From NCBI RefSeq assembly GCF_019097595.1, contig NC_080712.1, positions 20,050,146-20,114,145 on the forward strand: a DNA stretch of 64,000 nucleotides. The letters run 5' to 3'. The notes under the pieces were generated by a model, which did no database searches, had not been told where the DNA came from, and saw only the letters and a list, made by a program, of their open reading frames with translations. A program made the translations under genes and the position numbers. This document shows positions 22,579 to 35,806 of the stretch, piece after piece. The DNA comes from Hemibagrus wyckioides. Taxonomy: Eukaryota; Chordata; Actinopteri; Siluriformes; Bagridae. How positions within the stretch are numbered: position 1 is the first letter of the stretch; every line of letters begins with the position of its first letter.

Positions 22579-23711
22579 TACAACCCCCTTCAAATCTTTT
22601 TTTCCTATACCATAAAGACCAAAAGATGAATATGATACAATAGATTGAATTTCACTATTAATTTTCTGATATTTACATCTAGATGTGTTAAACAACTTAG
22701 CTCTGAATGTCTCATGTTTGAGCCCTGGGTTTCACATGTGAACACTGCATGGGAGAAAAGCAAACTATTTTGAATTAGAACCATTGCACAAGCATTAGAC
22801 ACAACCAGTACAACAATTAGAAATGTGCAGAAAAAGTAAGAAACCAGTGATGTACTAACAACCAGACACTGAACAGGTTAGCCAAGGAAAACAATCGGAG
22901 ATGATGACAGCAACATCGTGAGCTGTGAAGAAAAACACCAGCCAGTGACATCATCAACAACCTTCACAGAGCATGGGTAAAACTATCACTATCCACTGTA
23001 TGTGGAAGATTTTGTGTGCAGGCAATAATACAAGATGCAAACCACTCATCAGCACTAAGAATCAAAAGCCCAGATTAGAAGTGACAAAATGAGTCAGAAA
23101 AGTTCCTGAGCCAGGATTAACCTCTTCCAAAATGATGGAAAAGCCAAAGGGAAAGGATCTGCTCGTGATCCATATCATACAAGCTCGTGGGGTCATGGGG
23201 TGGAGCAAGAGTCATGGCCTGGGCTCACATGGCTGCTTCTAAAACAGATTCAACTAATCTTTCCTGATGATGTAACTCAACTGGTTTAGAGACAATGAAC
23301 CAAAACACATTCACAACTTAATCAGAGGAAAAAATTGGAAGGTTTTAGACTGGCCATGTCAGTCACCAGACCTTAAACCAACTGATGTTTTACCTTCTGA
23401 AGAGGAGACTGAAGAACAGCTGAAAGAAGCTGTGCTACAAACGTGGAAAAGTCTCACACAGAAAAGGAATAAAACAGTTGGTGATGTCTGTGGGTCACTG
23501 ACTTGAAGTGTTATTTACTTTAAGACTGCTTATTCTAATACAAAGGGTGTCATGTTGTTAGTTGTTTAATACATTTAGATGTAAATATCAGGAAATTAAC
23601 ACTGAGATTATTATGTCATCTCATGTTCATTTGACCTGGATATCTTTAGTGTAAAACAGAAAAGTATAGAGTATAGCCTTACCATTCCAATACTTTTGGA
23701 GGAGCCCTGTA
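22579..23711 (+). pseudogene. Tc1/mariner transposon remnant with long inverted repeats (group D)
   Basis: The ends are inverted copies: TGATATTTACATCTAGATGT at about 22668-22687 mirrors ACATTTAGATGTAAATATCA at about 23572-23591. The outermost right bases, ATACTTTTGGAGGAGCCCTG, are typical of Tc1-like termini. The interior keeps transposase landmarks on the + strand. These are DNEPKH near 23297 (second catalytic Asp), then KNWKVLDWPCQSPDLKP near 23333-23385, where the expected Glu of an NPIE-type motif is replaced by TD. The N-terminal half has stops and shifts. The arms are about 100-150 bp, suggesting the IR/DR layout of Sleeping Beauty-type elements. It is inactive. Confidence 0.7.
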
Positions 23712-23955
23712 GCTGGCATGATGGCACAGCAGGTGGCTTTGCTTTACCTCACAGTTACAGGGTTGCAGGTTGTGTTCGGATTGTACTAGGTGAAATGTTA
23801 GCTCTACATTGCCCCTAAGTGTGAGTGAGAGTATGAGTGTGTGTGTATGGTGGCCTGTGATGAATAGGAGTCCCATCATGCAATTATTCATGCATCATGA
23901 GCAGGAGAAAATCAGGATCCAACACAATCCTGTACAGGATGTTACTAAAAATGAA
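23712..23955 (+). repeat. tRNA-type SINE remnant
   Basis: It starts GCATGATGGCACAGCAGGTG with a worn GGTTGCAGGTTGTGTTCGG box-B-like segment. It continues through GTGAGTGAGAGTATGAGTG and GGATCCAACACAATCCTGTA and ends in an AATGAATAAATGAATGATTG tail. It directly abuts the group-D transposon end. Confidence 0.65.
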
Positions 23956-24470
23956 TAAATGAATGATTGAATATTAATATATACTGTAAATTCTATCTTG
24001 TTTTGTGCAGGTTGTTATCCAAAGAGTAATTGTGAATAAAAAAACATTCTGTGTCTTGTCCACTCTCCAGATGATTTATAAGCAGGCTCAAAGTTACTTA
24101 GTAGTTTCTTAGCATAATAAAGACATAGCAGCCTGTCAGGTCATTGTACTCTACTAAGCTAAATTTATCTAAGAGACTGGCAATCTGTACAAATACACTG
24201 CTAATGGCAGTTAATTAAACACATTAACTGATATCTACAAGGCAATACATTTGTAAAAGTTTTGCTCAGGCCAAAGTGACAAATTCGTTCACTACTTTAA
24301 TGGATCTCTAATTGGGGAGAAAAGCATTATGGTGTTGAGAACTGTGGCACTGCCTTCAAATTTGGCCAAACTAAGCTTGAAGATTAGCCGTCTTAAGCTG
24401 CCGTATTAACAGGACACAACCTTTACCTTCAAGCACAGAAATGCTACTTACCCAGATAGCTAGATCTGGA

Positions 24471-24580
24471 CTGGAGCACAGGGGCAGCGTCAGTATAGTG
24501 CTTGTGGAATATTGGTGTATATATTATGAGCCCATGTATAGTAAGAAACACCTTTATTCCACAAGCACCGGTAGCTCCAG
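24471..24580. repeat. Inverted repeat able to form a long hairpin
   Basis: GTGCTTGTGGAATA at 24498-24511 and TATTCCACAAGCAC at 24555-24568 are perfect 14-bp arms. After a 2-nt mismatch the stem continues with GGTGT (24514-24518) and ACACC (24548-24552). Outer arms CTGGAGC (24471-24477) and GCTCCAG (24574-24580) also pair. It is most likely a fold-back MITE; a small hairpin RNA is a weaker alternative. Confidence 0.7.
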
Positions 24581-24804
24581 GAGTTTGAAATGTAACCAGT
24601 TTAATGCTGAGTATGAATACATCTGACACAGGATAGGATGAGAGCTGAATGACAGCATTTACTCAGAGTTATACATGATCTGTGTAGAACCCTGTAGCTA
24701 TACAGTCAGACTATAAGGAGCTGTGAAAGTGCATGTAGTAGATAGTATTTGAGGCCAAACTCAAGTGGAGCAATGGCAACGTGTGTTTAGATGTACACTA
24801 CTGA

Positions 24805-25008
24805 CACTGATCAGGCATAACATTATGACCACCTGTCAAAACGGCCCTGACCTGTCGAGGCATGGACTCCACTAGATCTCTGAAGCTGTGCTGTGGTATC
24901 TGGCACCAAGATGTTAGCAGCAGATCCTTTAAGTCCTCTAAGTTGTGAGGTGGGGTCTTCATGTTATTCACGTCACCTGTCAGTGGTCATAATGTTATGC
25001 CCAAATAC
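24805..25008. mobile_element. Group-A MITE, about 200 bp
   Basis: The left end CAGGCATAACATTATGACC (24812) and right end GGTCATAATGTTATGCCC (24985-25002) are inverted copies. The interior (GAGGCATGGACTCCACTAGA, GTTGTGAGGTGGGGTCTTCA) is not the transposase DNA-binding region found in the other group-A copies, so this is a different internal-deletion derivative using the same ends. Confidence 0.75.
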
Positions 25009-26509
25009 ACTAATCACACTAATAACATGCTTTTGGTGTAAGTGCCTACACTCATGCTATTTCGAAAGTCTTTGTTATAAAAAGTTGAAGTTTTGGAATT
25101 GATTGACGTTCTCAAAAAGTGTTTCAAGCTGCGTTGGTCACGGCAATTGATGTTAAGAGTTGTGCTTGGCTTGTCACTGCTCTGACTCTGATGAGATGTT
25201 TGGGCTTTGAGACAGATTGCATCTGTCTTTTGTCATTCCAATTACCTCAGAGAGTGCAAATTTACATTTTGCAGAAGCAGACAACAAACACGCTCATCAG
25301 CCAGCGAAATGCTGGGAAATTGGTTGTCTCTGTGGTGCTGTGTGCCTTTTTAAATCAGCTATCTCATTTCCTACATGTCCATCTGCACATGGTGTTCTAG
25401 GGTCTATTAAATCTCTCTTCTTTTTTTTTTTTTCAACAGTATAATTGATCCGCTGGTTTGCTGATCGGTAAAAACCTCCACAAATATTAGTGTAAGTTTA
25501 ACTACAAATGCTTGATTTATTCAGTCATCATTTTTGCTGGAACTTTTTAAAGTTGTGACACATTGCTCTAAACCAAGAAATGCAAACACCTAATAGCGGA
25601 GTCCCGGATGCATAATTTATCATTCATTGTGTTGATTTGTAGACAAAGATATGTACGATCTTACATAATTTATCATGTTTTGTCGTGGCCTGCGTGTCGG
25701 ATGTGTCTTGCATATGCTGCTTAAATCATCGGGATAAAAATATGATGTTAGTACCACTGCTCAGATTTCCTGTGGATGATTAATCCAGCATAGCTTCAGG
25801 ATATTTATCAGTAATAAATACAGATTTTTCTTTTTCATGTTATCGCTAATATCTCTGGCATTTCATTGCATTAGTATTTCACACAGAAGAGATGCAGGGA
25901 TATGTGGAGTTTTGTGCTATCAGTGGTAAGACTGTAAAGTGGGTATGATGGGGTTTTACATTTTCACTGTATTTTCATGTTTATAGGTCCAGGTGTATCC
26001 ATTTCATTCATTTTTTTTGCAGGTCCAAATATCTACATTGTAAATAGTCTTTCCACATCAATGAACTTAAAGCAAAAGGGAAACCAATGGACATAATCTA
26101 TATTCATCATGATTAAGCTGTTCCTCTGTTGTGTTGCAGACGTGTGTGTAGAGCAAGTTGATATTCTCTGTGCTTAATTGGCAGCGACTGATGGGGAAGA
26201 AGGTTTCGCAATCAACTTTAATTTTAGCTCTCACATCTTTAAGTGTATCAAATGCTCCTGTGCAGCCAATCTGATCTGTTTGGAGGAGCATATTAAAGTG
26301 TTTGTCACAGTTGCCAGTTGTCACAGTTGCTAATATAACTAATGTTATTATTAGGAAGACCAGAGCCTATAGAAGACGAAACATGTAGTTGTTAATAGGC
26401 AGAAATTTAGTCTTATTAATTATTAATAACAGCAACCTTGTTATACCCTTGTTGTGTTCATGTTGTCATATCTGAAGACTTGAGTCTGTAGCACTTTGTG
26501 TAGAAGTAT
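25009..26509. other. Unassigned intron 1 DNA
   Basis: Nothing was recognised apart from a T-run at about 25422-25433. Short frames here have no splice-site support or motif. Confidence 0.5.
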
Positions 26510-26690
26510 ATACACTCACTGACCACCATTATGCATGTTCTTTGAATGATCCACTCAGCCAATCAAGTAGCGGCGGAGCAATACATAATGATCTTCCGTT
26601 AATGTTCAAAAGTGTGATCTCAAGACATCATGGATGTTGGTGCCAGCCTGGGTGAGTTGAGAAGTTCAGATTCCTCTGGGATTTTTTTTT
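26510..26690 (+). repeat. Left end of a group-C Tc1-like element
   Basis: TACACTCACTGACCACCATT at about 26511 is a group-C-type terminal repeat, followed by worn subterminal and 5' transposase sequence (GTGTGATCTCAAGACATC, TTGGTGCCAGCCTGGGTGAG). The rest of the element is absent. Confidence 0.6.
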
Positions 26691-27949
26691 ATCCACAACA
26701 CAAAGGTTTAGGGTAGGGTTGGTTCCAAGAGATCTGAGAGATGGTGACATTAGCATCATCTCATTTACAGTGCCTTGGGTTTCTCCTTCTACTGTTACTT
26801 AATATACGATTGGCCGATAGTTTAAACTTCGAATGGTATGATGATAAATTATTGTTATTAAGCTGATATTAAATCCTAATTTTAAGGATTCTTTAATCAT
26901 AAATGATTCCTGATGCCTAGGATTCTATATGCCTAGAATCTGGGTTTATTTACGCTGTGTAGGTTTCCTTTTCCTGTTGCTCTGTAATGAAAATGTATGT
27001 GGATCCAAAAACACTGAACAGTTACATGGTTTTGACATTCTGAGCTTTTGTATTTTGTAGCTTGTGTGTTACATGCCACAGGCTCTTTTTGTCCTTTTTG
27101 CTAGGGAAACTGCTGAATGTGGATCATCTAGCAGTGTGAACTGGAGCCTGGGGCAGTGTTAGTGGGGACTCAGACTCCAGTGTATGTGTTTGGAGCTTGT
27201 GATGTATAATGTCTCCTCCCCTATTTCCAGAAGAAGCATAAGATCTACAATTTCTTATGGAAAATAAGAAATGGCATTTAGTATTTATCCCACAGCTAGA
27301 GTAATCAACCACTAAAGGGCTGTGTATTTCAGTTTCAGTATTTTTTTTAAAGCAAGGATTGGTCTATGAGCATAGCACAGTGTCTTAGTGACAGAGGGAC
27401 ATGCTTTTTTGCTTCTTTATTTCTAGTCTTGCTAAGACCGATGCCTTTCCTCCGTATCACATTATGCAGTAATGGTTTATTAACGACTCAGTCAACACTA
27501 TGATTGAACTAACTGCATGGCTTATCAGGAGCACAGCTAATATGGGAAAGGGAGGCTGTGAAAGAACTGCAGCATGCAATGGGAGGGACATTAGGGACCA
27601 ATGATTACCATACTGGCCATAAGCAGATGACAAAAAGCATAATAATTGATATGAGTAGAAATGAGATTCTGAAGAAGAAAAAAAACCCAAACAAATGTTT
27701 TTCTTGAATGTGTTTTGAATTATTATGGCTGGCTTGATCTTTTGAAGCACTGAATGTCATGACATTCTGTTCATTTCATTCGACATTTAGGTATCAGGCA
27801 TAGGTACACAGACATTCTGTGAGTTGACCTTTCTCATAAGGATATCTTTCGGCTTTGAAAGCTATTTGGAAGTATTGCATTTTAGCCACTATTTAAACGT
27901 AAGGGAAGTATATTCCTGTTTAGATTTGGGTTATGCTACATTCACACAT
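26691..27949. other. Unassigned intron 1 DNA
   Basis: No repeat or exon was recognised. Two small minus-strand frames (27124-27312 and 27457-27750) show no domain. Confidence 0.5.
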
Positions 27950-28477
27950 ACACTACATTCAGACCAGGCATAACATTATGACCTCCTGCCTAATATTGTG
28001 TTGGTCCCCCTTTTGCTGCCAAAGCAGCCCTGACCCGTCATGCACTGTGTATTCTGACACCTTTCTATCAGAACCAGCATTAACTTCTTCAGCAATTTGA
28101 GCAACGGTAGCTCGTCTGTTGGATCGGATCACACGGGCCAATCTTCGCTCCCCACGTGGATCAGTGAGCCTTGGCCGTCCATGACCCCGTCAATGGTTCA
28201 CCACTGTTCCTTCCTTGGACCACTTTTGATAGATACTGACCATTGCAGACCGGGAACACCACACAAGAGCTGCAGTTTTGAAGATGCTCTGATCCAGTCG
28301 TCTAGCTATCACAATTTGGCCCTTGTCAAACTCGCTCAAATCCTTACTCTTGCCCATTTTTCCTGCTTCTAACACATCAACTTTTAATATATCCCACCCA
28401 CTAACAGGTGCCATGATAAGGAGATAATCAGTCTTGTTCACCTCTCAGTGCTCATAATGTTATGCCTGATCGGTGTA
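27950..28477 (-). mobile_element. Group-A Tc1-like deletion derivative with DNA-binding frame
   Basis: A complete short element. The left end is CAGGCATAACATTATGACC-like and the right end is TCATAATGTTATGCCTGATC plus GGTGTA. On the minus strand it encodes the N-terminal part of a Tc1-like transposase: [33 protein letters not shown] (first helix-turn-helix), a GRPR hinge after one in-frame TGA, then [20 protein letters not shown] (second helix-turn-helix). After KVSEYTVHD the frame jumps straight into the terminal repeat ([11 protein letters not shown]...). The whole DDE catalytic domain is missing, so it cannot transpose itself. Confidence 0.8.
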
Positions 28478-29234
28478 CAGAGATTAATAACTGCAAGGCA
28501 TCAGTCGCTGTACTATGAAGTCACCAGTAGTCATTCCTACTACTGGTTGCTATAGTAATGGCTCCTGCAACTAGCATTCCTAATCATTTTTCTTGCATTC
28601 ATGTGTATATATATATATATATATATATATGTAACTAAAATGAATCAGTTGATATATGCATCATTTCATAAGAGATGAAGGAGAAGTGTGTGCTCTTTGG
28701 CTTGGATCACATGTGCTCTTCTATCTGTACTCCCATTGGTAATCTCTGAACCATGTCATTCCAGATTTGCATAAAGTTAAACTTTTCTCATCTTCTCAGA
28801 CCCTAGAGCCATATTTTTTGTGTATTTACAGCCCAAAAATCTACATTTCCTGATTTATTATGATTACATTAATCTGTCAAACTGTGGTGCTGGACTTAAT
28901 ACTACTTTTTGCTTTAGCTGATATTCTGTATGTTAGCAGTGCTTCCACTATAACTGATACATCTACATCTGGACTGTTATGGACCACTTCTCTCTGTTAT
29001 TATTGTGTATTTATCCACTGAGCTAAACTACTCACTATCCACTACTCCCGGAGAGCCAGGTAAAAGATTGAATTTTCCAGAATATAAGAATGCTGAACAT
29101 GTGCTATGACATATAAAGTGAAAAACCCTAAATAAAGTATTCAGACACTGTTTTACTTATTCTGTTACTTTACAGCCTTATTACAAAATGGATTCAGATT
29201 CAGTCAGCTTCAGGAACTACTTAATCCCGGATAG
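28478..29234. other. Unassigned intron 1 DNA
   Basis: It contains a TA run at 28605-28630 and otherwise nothing recognisable. Confidence 0.5.
28605..28630. repeat. (TA)n microsatellite
   Basis: Pure TA run of about 26 bp. Confidence 0.9.
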
Positions 29235-29480
29235 TCTCACAGAGGATCCGGAGCCTACCACTTTAACACTGGACTGTACATGGGATACTGGTTCATTGCA
29301 GGGTAGCACACACACACACACACACAGTCATTTCTCCTGCTGGCATGTTTGTAAGAGGTGGGAGGGAACCAGAGAACCTGAAGGAAACCCACGCATTAAA
29401 AGGGGAGAGAAAACATGCACAGAAATTCCACACAGATAGTAAACCAAGCTCAGGATTAAGCTTAGAGCTGTGAAGCAGCA
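29235..29480 (-). repeat. SINE-like remnant, reverse orientation
   Basis: The antisense of the usual SINE body is visible: GGGAGGGAACCAGAGAACCT, GAAGGAAACCCACGC, ACATGCACAGAAATTCCACA and GAGCTGTGAAGCAGCAATCC, in the order expected for a minus-strand copy. A CA repeat at about 29308-29327 interrupts it. Confidence 0.65.
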
Positions 29481-31989
29481 ATCCTATCCTCATTTGTGAT
29501 GCTGTTTACGTTACCATAGCTGTACAGTGGAGCTGTAGACACATTACAGCTTATTGTTGTTGGTTTTTTTTTATTTTTTCTTATTTTTTTCCCCCTGTTT
29601 TAAAAAATCTTTGTCTCATCTTCTTCTTTAGACCAGTATGTTTTGCTAGTTTTGTTTAATTACTCTTTTTATTTATTGTTGTTTGTCACAAAAATGGCGG
29701 TAACATAAATAATTGATAAAAAAACACCAACATTTACCGAATAACTCGTCATTATCTACAGTTCTATGGCTACCGTGATGGTTGTAACTGTACCTACTAG
29801 AGTACATTGTTTAGACGGTCCTTATTGTGGCATAGTGTTGAATTTCATTGGCAGATACTTAAAATAGTGCACTAGTAAACAGGATGCAGATTTTAACATG
29901 CATCTAAGCAGTCATTGGACATATTTTCCTTTACTTGAGGTATGTGAAATATGAGCTTTGTGCTGTTGTGGAGTGAGACGGTTTTGAAGCAGGGTGTGAG
30001 ATAGTAGAACAAAAGGTCCTCTCGTGATCTCTGTTTCTTAACATTGAAGCATTCAGCAACCATTCAACCTGTGACCACACTGCGGTGTCCAGTTTCTCTT
30101 CTGCCTGCTGTTTTTATTGCCACACAAGATACTCTTCTTTCCAGACTTATCATTGTTCTGTTTCTGTCATGAACTGTGGTAACCTGGACACCACTAATGG
30201 TCCGTCATTCAAAATGAATCGTGTTATGAAGTGTGATACACATCATTTTTAACAAAGGTTATCGATGACATTTTTGTACAGTGTCCTTGTCTTTACAGGG
30301 CATTTGGCAGGGCAGTGAAGGATGCCCCTTTCTGAACTCTAGTATGAGGCTGTGTGGTCAGGACCCTTCTACACTTCTTCATAACTGCTTCTAAAAATAC
30401 AGCGACAGTATTCTGGTATCCTGTCACCTGGATATGTGAAGCTTTTACGTAGCCTCCCATCTACTCTGGAGTGACACTATACAGCATGATGGGCTCCTCC
30501 TTGCCCTCTGATTGGTGGAGATCTTGTGCCTATTTTCTCTTTTCTTCTTTCCGAATGCGGGGTGAATTTTTTTTTTTTTCCCTGTGTAATTTGTATTGAA
30601 AATCACTCATTAAGCTTGCCAGATGTCTGTTCTAAGATGAGACACAGTTCAGTGGAGGTCCTCAGGGTGAAGTTACTTCATTAAAAATGAAGGTCAGAGT
30701 AAATGGTTGCTTCAGCTTAGCAATTTAACTACTCGGCGTTCTTTGTAAGACGGACTGATTAATTAAATAGGTCAGTTTGTCTATGAGGGCGATTTGGACA
30801 CGCATTTGAATTTCATGCGAGTACTGATAACGTATGATAAAAGGTGATTACACCATGGGTGTTTTATTGTCATTACTTATTTACTCCTGTTATGTATATC
30901 TCACATGCGCGAGATTGAGAATCGGCTTTCCTGCATCCACAGATAGTATTTTGCCCATGCTCTCTCATGTTACACTTGCTATAGCTTTGATAATGTGCCT
31001 TATTTGTTTGCTGTTAAACAGGTGTTAATTACGTAAGTGTTCAGCATCTGATTACCAGCATTTCATAATCATGAATTTTTGAGCTATAAACAAGCTCTTA
31101 ATGTTTGCTACTGCCTGACTCTGTTTCATTCAGTCCATCCTCCTTTACTCTCTCTCTCTCCTCCACACACTTTTCATGCACACACCTACAGTCTACCAAC
31201 CAGGTCTCTGTTGCTAAGCGACAGGCGATGTACGTCGGACTGCTCTTATGAAGGTGGAGTTGGTCCAGCATGATTTTATGAGAGCTGATTCTTACTCTCT
31301 GTGTGTTTCAGTGAAGTCTTCGCATCCGCATAAGCTGTCTGTTGTTCTAATGAGAATGAACTTTACATGAATAAGGCATTTGTTTTTAGAGTCTGGATGA
31401 GATCCTGGTGTAGATGCCGTTGATATTCTAGGTGGTTCCCTCTGCAGCATGGTTTAGAACAATGTAAGCAGCTATGCACTTAATCTGTCTTTGAAAGCCA
31501 TCCAGGCTTTTACTTAGATAAGTGAGTGTGATGGAGCATTTACTAAGTATTGATTAATGCTCTATTAACTAAGGTTGGAGAATGCGTTCTGTGTATCACC
31601 GCACTCTCATAGCCTTATAGGCTTCTTAAAGCGGATCTGCAAGTCGTGGGATTAGCAGTGAAGATTGGCTCACAGTAATGAAAAAAGGCAGTGCTTAACC
31701 CTCTTAAGATGATGGCTGCAGGCTCAAATTTAACAAATGAAGCTTGAGACACTACTCATTGCCGTTTGGCTCGACTTTTCTGTCTCTCACCCTGCTGAGG
31801 TAAAAGGTTGGGATTTATAGAGAGATGGCAATATTCTGGTGTAAAATATTTAAATATACTATAAATAAAATATTGAATTCAATATAGCTTCAACCTTTCA
31901 TGATTGTTATATCATATATAATGTCATTTCCATTTGTATGCCTGTAGTGTATGTCTGTGTGTAGCTTTCCTAAAATTAACAGTGAGTGA

Positions 31990-32022
<33 letters not shown>

Positions 32023-32028
32023 TTTTTT
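31990..32028. repeat. TA run followed by poly-T
   Basis: About 16 bp of TA and then about 23 T residues. It may be the reversed tail of a retroposon, but no body was recognised. Confidence 0.85.
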
Positions 32029-35000
32029 AAGGGGCACTCTCTTTGTGTGTTGCTTTGTTTGCTGGTGACCAGCCAGTGGTAGCAGCATGAACTGCTAGTG
32101 TGTGTGGGTGTGAGAAGAAACTCGGTGTGATTCACTGATAAAAATTTTCTCATAGAAAAACTGTTGTCACTTCATTCTATAATTCACTTCGACATGACCT
32201 TTTTTGTGTAGTATTTTCATGGCCAGGGCAGTCAGTGTATTTAAATGAAACAGGGCAGGACAGGTTTGATTTAACATGGTCAAAGCCTATATGAAATGAG
32301 GGGCTCTGTCTTTTAGCTCAGACTAGGAAAGATAGGTAGGATAGGTAGGAAAAGGCTAGAATACGTTTACACACATGGATATAAAGATGTGTCATTATGT
32401 TGCTCAAACATGTGGACCTATAGATTAGACATGACCAATATCTCCCATAGCCCTTATTTTGATCTTCTTTTTAACACTTTGTTCGCTCCTTGACCCCACC
32501 TCCCATCCCTCGCAATATAGCCTCACCTCCCTGAATCTGGTGGCTGGTGAAGTTTATCCACAATGAATTTGCAATTAAATAACTAGCTAGTTAAGTTTCC
32601 CCCATCGTGTTCTCCTTTCTTCAATTATGAGACTATGAAATTAGCTACTGACACAACAGATAATATGGTTTGTTGATGGTTGGGAATATGTAGGAAGAAT
32701 AGCCAAGCCAGCTTATTATTATTATTTTTTATAGTAATCTTGATTTACAATCTCCAAAATGCTCAGTCCTGGGGCGTATTTTACTTATAAACACACAAAA
32801 GAGAAAAAAGGTTTTATTAGAAAATATTGTGGTCAGGAATAAATAATAATTGGGAGGCAGGATGGGTCAAAATTTCTTTAGCAGCAACCTTTAGCACACA
32901 CCACCAAACTCGCGTATGAACAATACTAGAGTTTAGAGCTAATGTTTAGAGCTCTTTACTTTATCACACCTTCAGCAACTTGCTCATACGCTGAAGGAAA
33001 TATTAGTAGCCAGGCTAATGGACACCATCAGAGTAAAGGGCATGACAACATAGAAAAGGTTGACAGTTGAGTTGTGTTTGCGGCTGCGAAAGGAGGCCGC
33101 TAGCAGTGCAAGTGCTTTAGTGAGCTGCATCTGCGTACTGTTACAGTAAGTGGAGAGAGTGAAAGTGAACTGATGGGACTGAGGGAGGGCTGCCGAAGAA
33201 GGTTTGCCTCTGAAACAGGGCCTGCGGTGGGATTTCCACTCTGCAGAACACGAACGCTCAGCTGCCCTCAGAGCAATGACCTTTCACATGCACTGCTACA
33301 GCGTCTCCACTTATAGCACATAACCACGCACGTGTATAGCGGGCAAATGAATAGAAGCTTAGGTATGCTGTACATCTGTCTTTCAGAACAGCTGTGTCTG
33401 CTGAATAAAGTATATCCACAACTACACACTCTTTATTTATGTTCGAATATTATTACTATTCTAGCTAGTCATTCAAGAAATAATATACCCTGGAAGCTTA
33501 CAGTAATTTAGATTAAAATACCACTGTAGAATAATATTTAATAATATTGCAGTTAAAATCAACAGAAGGCTTTATGTTATTGACATTGCACTTTGAATGT
33601 TTAGATTAAAGCACAGCCTGGCTGTTTCATGCACCGAGTTTATAGCGTTAGATGTAAAAACAGCTCAGTGATGCAAGGGGGACTTTTACTGTAAGCATTT
33701 AATATGAATGGCCATAAAAAAAAAAACATACTATAATTACCATCAACAGTGTTTTTACGGTCATTAACACACATTTGCAAAATGTATTTTTTTTTCCTGA
33801 AGCAAAAAAGTCATGCATAGCAAGCAGGATTAAACATATGGCTACGTCTCCTTCTATTTTAGAGTAGCATTCTGTCTGATTCTGGGCATCTGTTTTCTGC
33901 TTTGTTCTTGGTTCATGACAGTATATAAACATCCTCCTCGATTTTTAGTGAGTGCATCCATCAGAGGAGAAAGCATGGCGTCTGCAGAAAGGTGGCGGTA
34001 ATAAAAGTAGCTCCGCTTGAGCACAGTATTATCCCAGCTAGCTGTGGTCTTGCCAGTGCGCCAGCTTCATTCAGCCTTTATCCCCAGCCTGCTGATTTAT
34101 GATGTAGCTGGCATTGAAAGAGGGATAAGATGCTTTGAGGTGATCGTGTGATTGATGTCTTGGGGAAGAGGCGTCAAGTGTTATGATATTTTATTTTTAA
34201 AAGAGTATTTCCGTGTCAGAGTCGTATTACACTGAGGAAGTGCTTGTCGATTGTAAACACATGCCATCATAACAGCAGTCTCGGAGGTTGGCTTGCTCTC
34301 AGATATCGGGTCTATCGGTTTCGATGTGGTCAGCGTCGGCACTGGTGAACTGAAGCGACATGAATTAAAGTAACAGTAGACTTGAACACAAGTGTGAGCG
34401 AAGACCTTCTGAACTATCTACAAAAGAAAGATTAGCCAGAAATAATTCTCATCTATCTTTTTAGGAAATATTAAAAGGCTGCCAAATTCTGACTTGACCC
34501 TAGTGATGATATAAAAGATCGCAAAGTCAGAATTATTAATATGACTTATCACAATGTCTAAGTCTGGTCTTCAGTGCCTTTTAATATTTCATATGAAGTG
34601 GTGCAGTAAATGAAATATGGATAAATGGATACATTACAGTCAGGAGCCAAATGCCAACACAGCATCATATATGATCTGTCACCTTTCTTATGCATGAATC
34701 AAAACAGTCCATCAGTAGAAAAGTCACCTTTAAAGATAGAATTGTTCAAAGACCTTTAGTATAATATCATTGAGTGGGGCTTGCTTTTAGCTGTCTTTAA
34801 AAATTGATTGAAAGGTCATTTTAAAGGTCTTTTTATGAGCTGCTTTAGACAAGGTCATTGATTGGCATAGGTCACCGTCAGTAAACGCTTCAGCTTTTTC
34901 CTCTCATGTCTTTAAGGACAGGGCCAGGTCAAACCCTCTTTGATGCTCATCGCTTTTCATCATTTTCTCCATTTCGGGCAGCAGCTGACTGCGACACAGG

Positions 35001-35768
35001 TGTTGGGCTCATCTTAAAGGAATAGTAGAGCAATCTAACCTCTGTCTATCCCATCTTTGTGGAATTACCACACAGAATATCCATGTTTCCATGTACAGGA
35101 AAAAGAAGAGAGTAGGAAACTTGTTAACTCGAAGGTCGATTTATAAAGGAAGTCAGTGCAGCTGTTGATTCCTGTCATTTTGAAGTATCTATGTGTAATC
35201 TGGTAGAAAGTGAGACGTTTTCTTTAAGCGGTCTACATTGATGCAGTGCTGTGAATAAATGTTTAGTGTTACTGTAAAACTGCCCTTAGACATCTGTAAA
35301 TATGACTCGAGTAAACAGGTTTTTTCCCTCATTGTAGGGAAGCATGTTAGATTGCACATACAGTATATGCATACACAGATACCAAGTTCCCTTATGATGA
35401 CAGAGCATGATGGTCTTAATTGTGTGATTAGAGGAAAAGCTGGTGTAGAGACATTTGTGTCTGTAATGCCTTTGATTGATAACCAGATGTTTCTGTATAA
35501 TTTTTAATTTGAAATAAAAGCGTGATCTTCCTGTGTACTACAGAAAAATCATTATAGTGGTCCTTCTCTCAGAATGTGTGAGGAGTGGTGCATGTAATTA
35601 AAGCCTCTTGTGTGCCCTGTTCTATGTCTGTGGGCTGCTCATGGCAGAGCTATGGCAGTGCAGATGGAAGCGTCATGGTGAGGAGATTTGGACAGCTCTG
35701 ATACAGGAGGGAGGTAATCAGCGCCTGACACAAGTCTAGCCCAGCAAAATATGAGAATCTATCCGTGT

Positions 35769-35770
<2 letters not shown>

Positions 35771-35802
<32 letters not shown>
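35771..35802. repeat. (CA)n microsatellite
   Basis: Uninterrupted CA run of about 32 bp. Confidence 0.92.
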
Positions 35803-35806
<4 letters not shown>

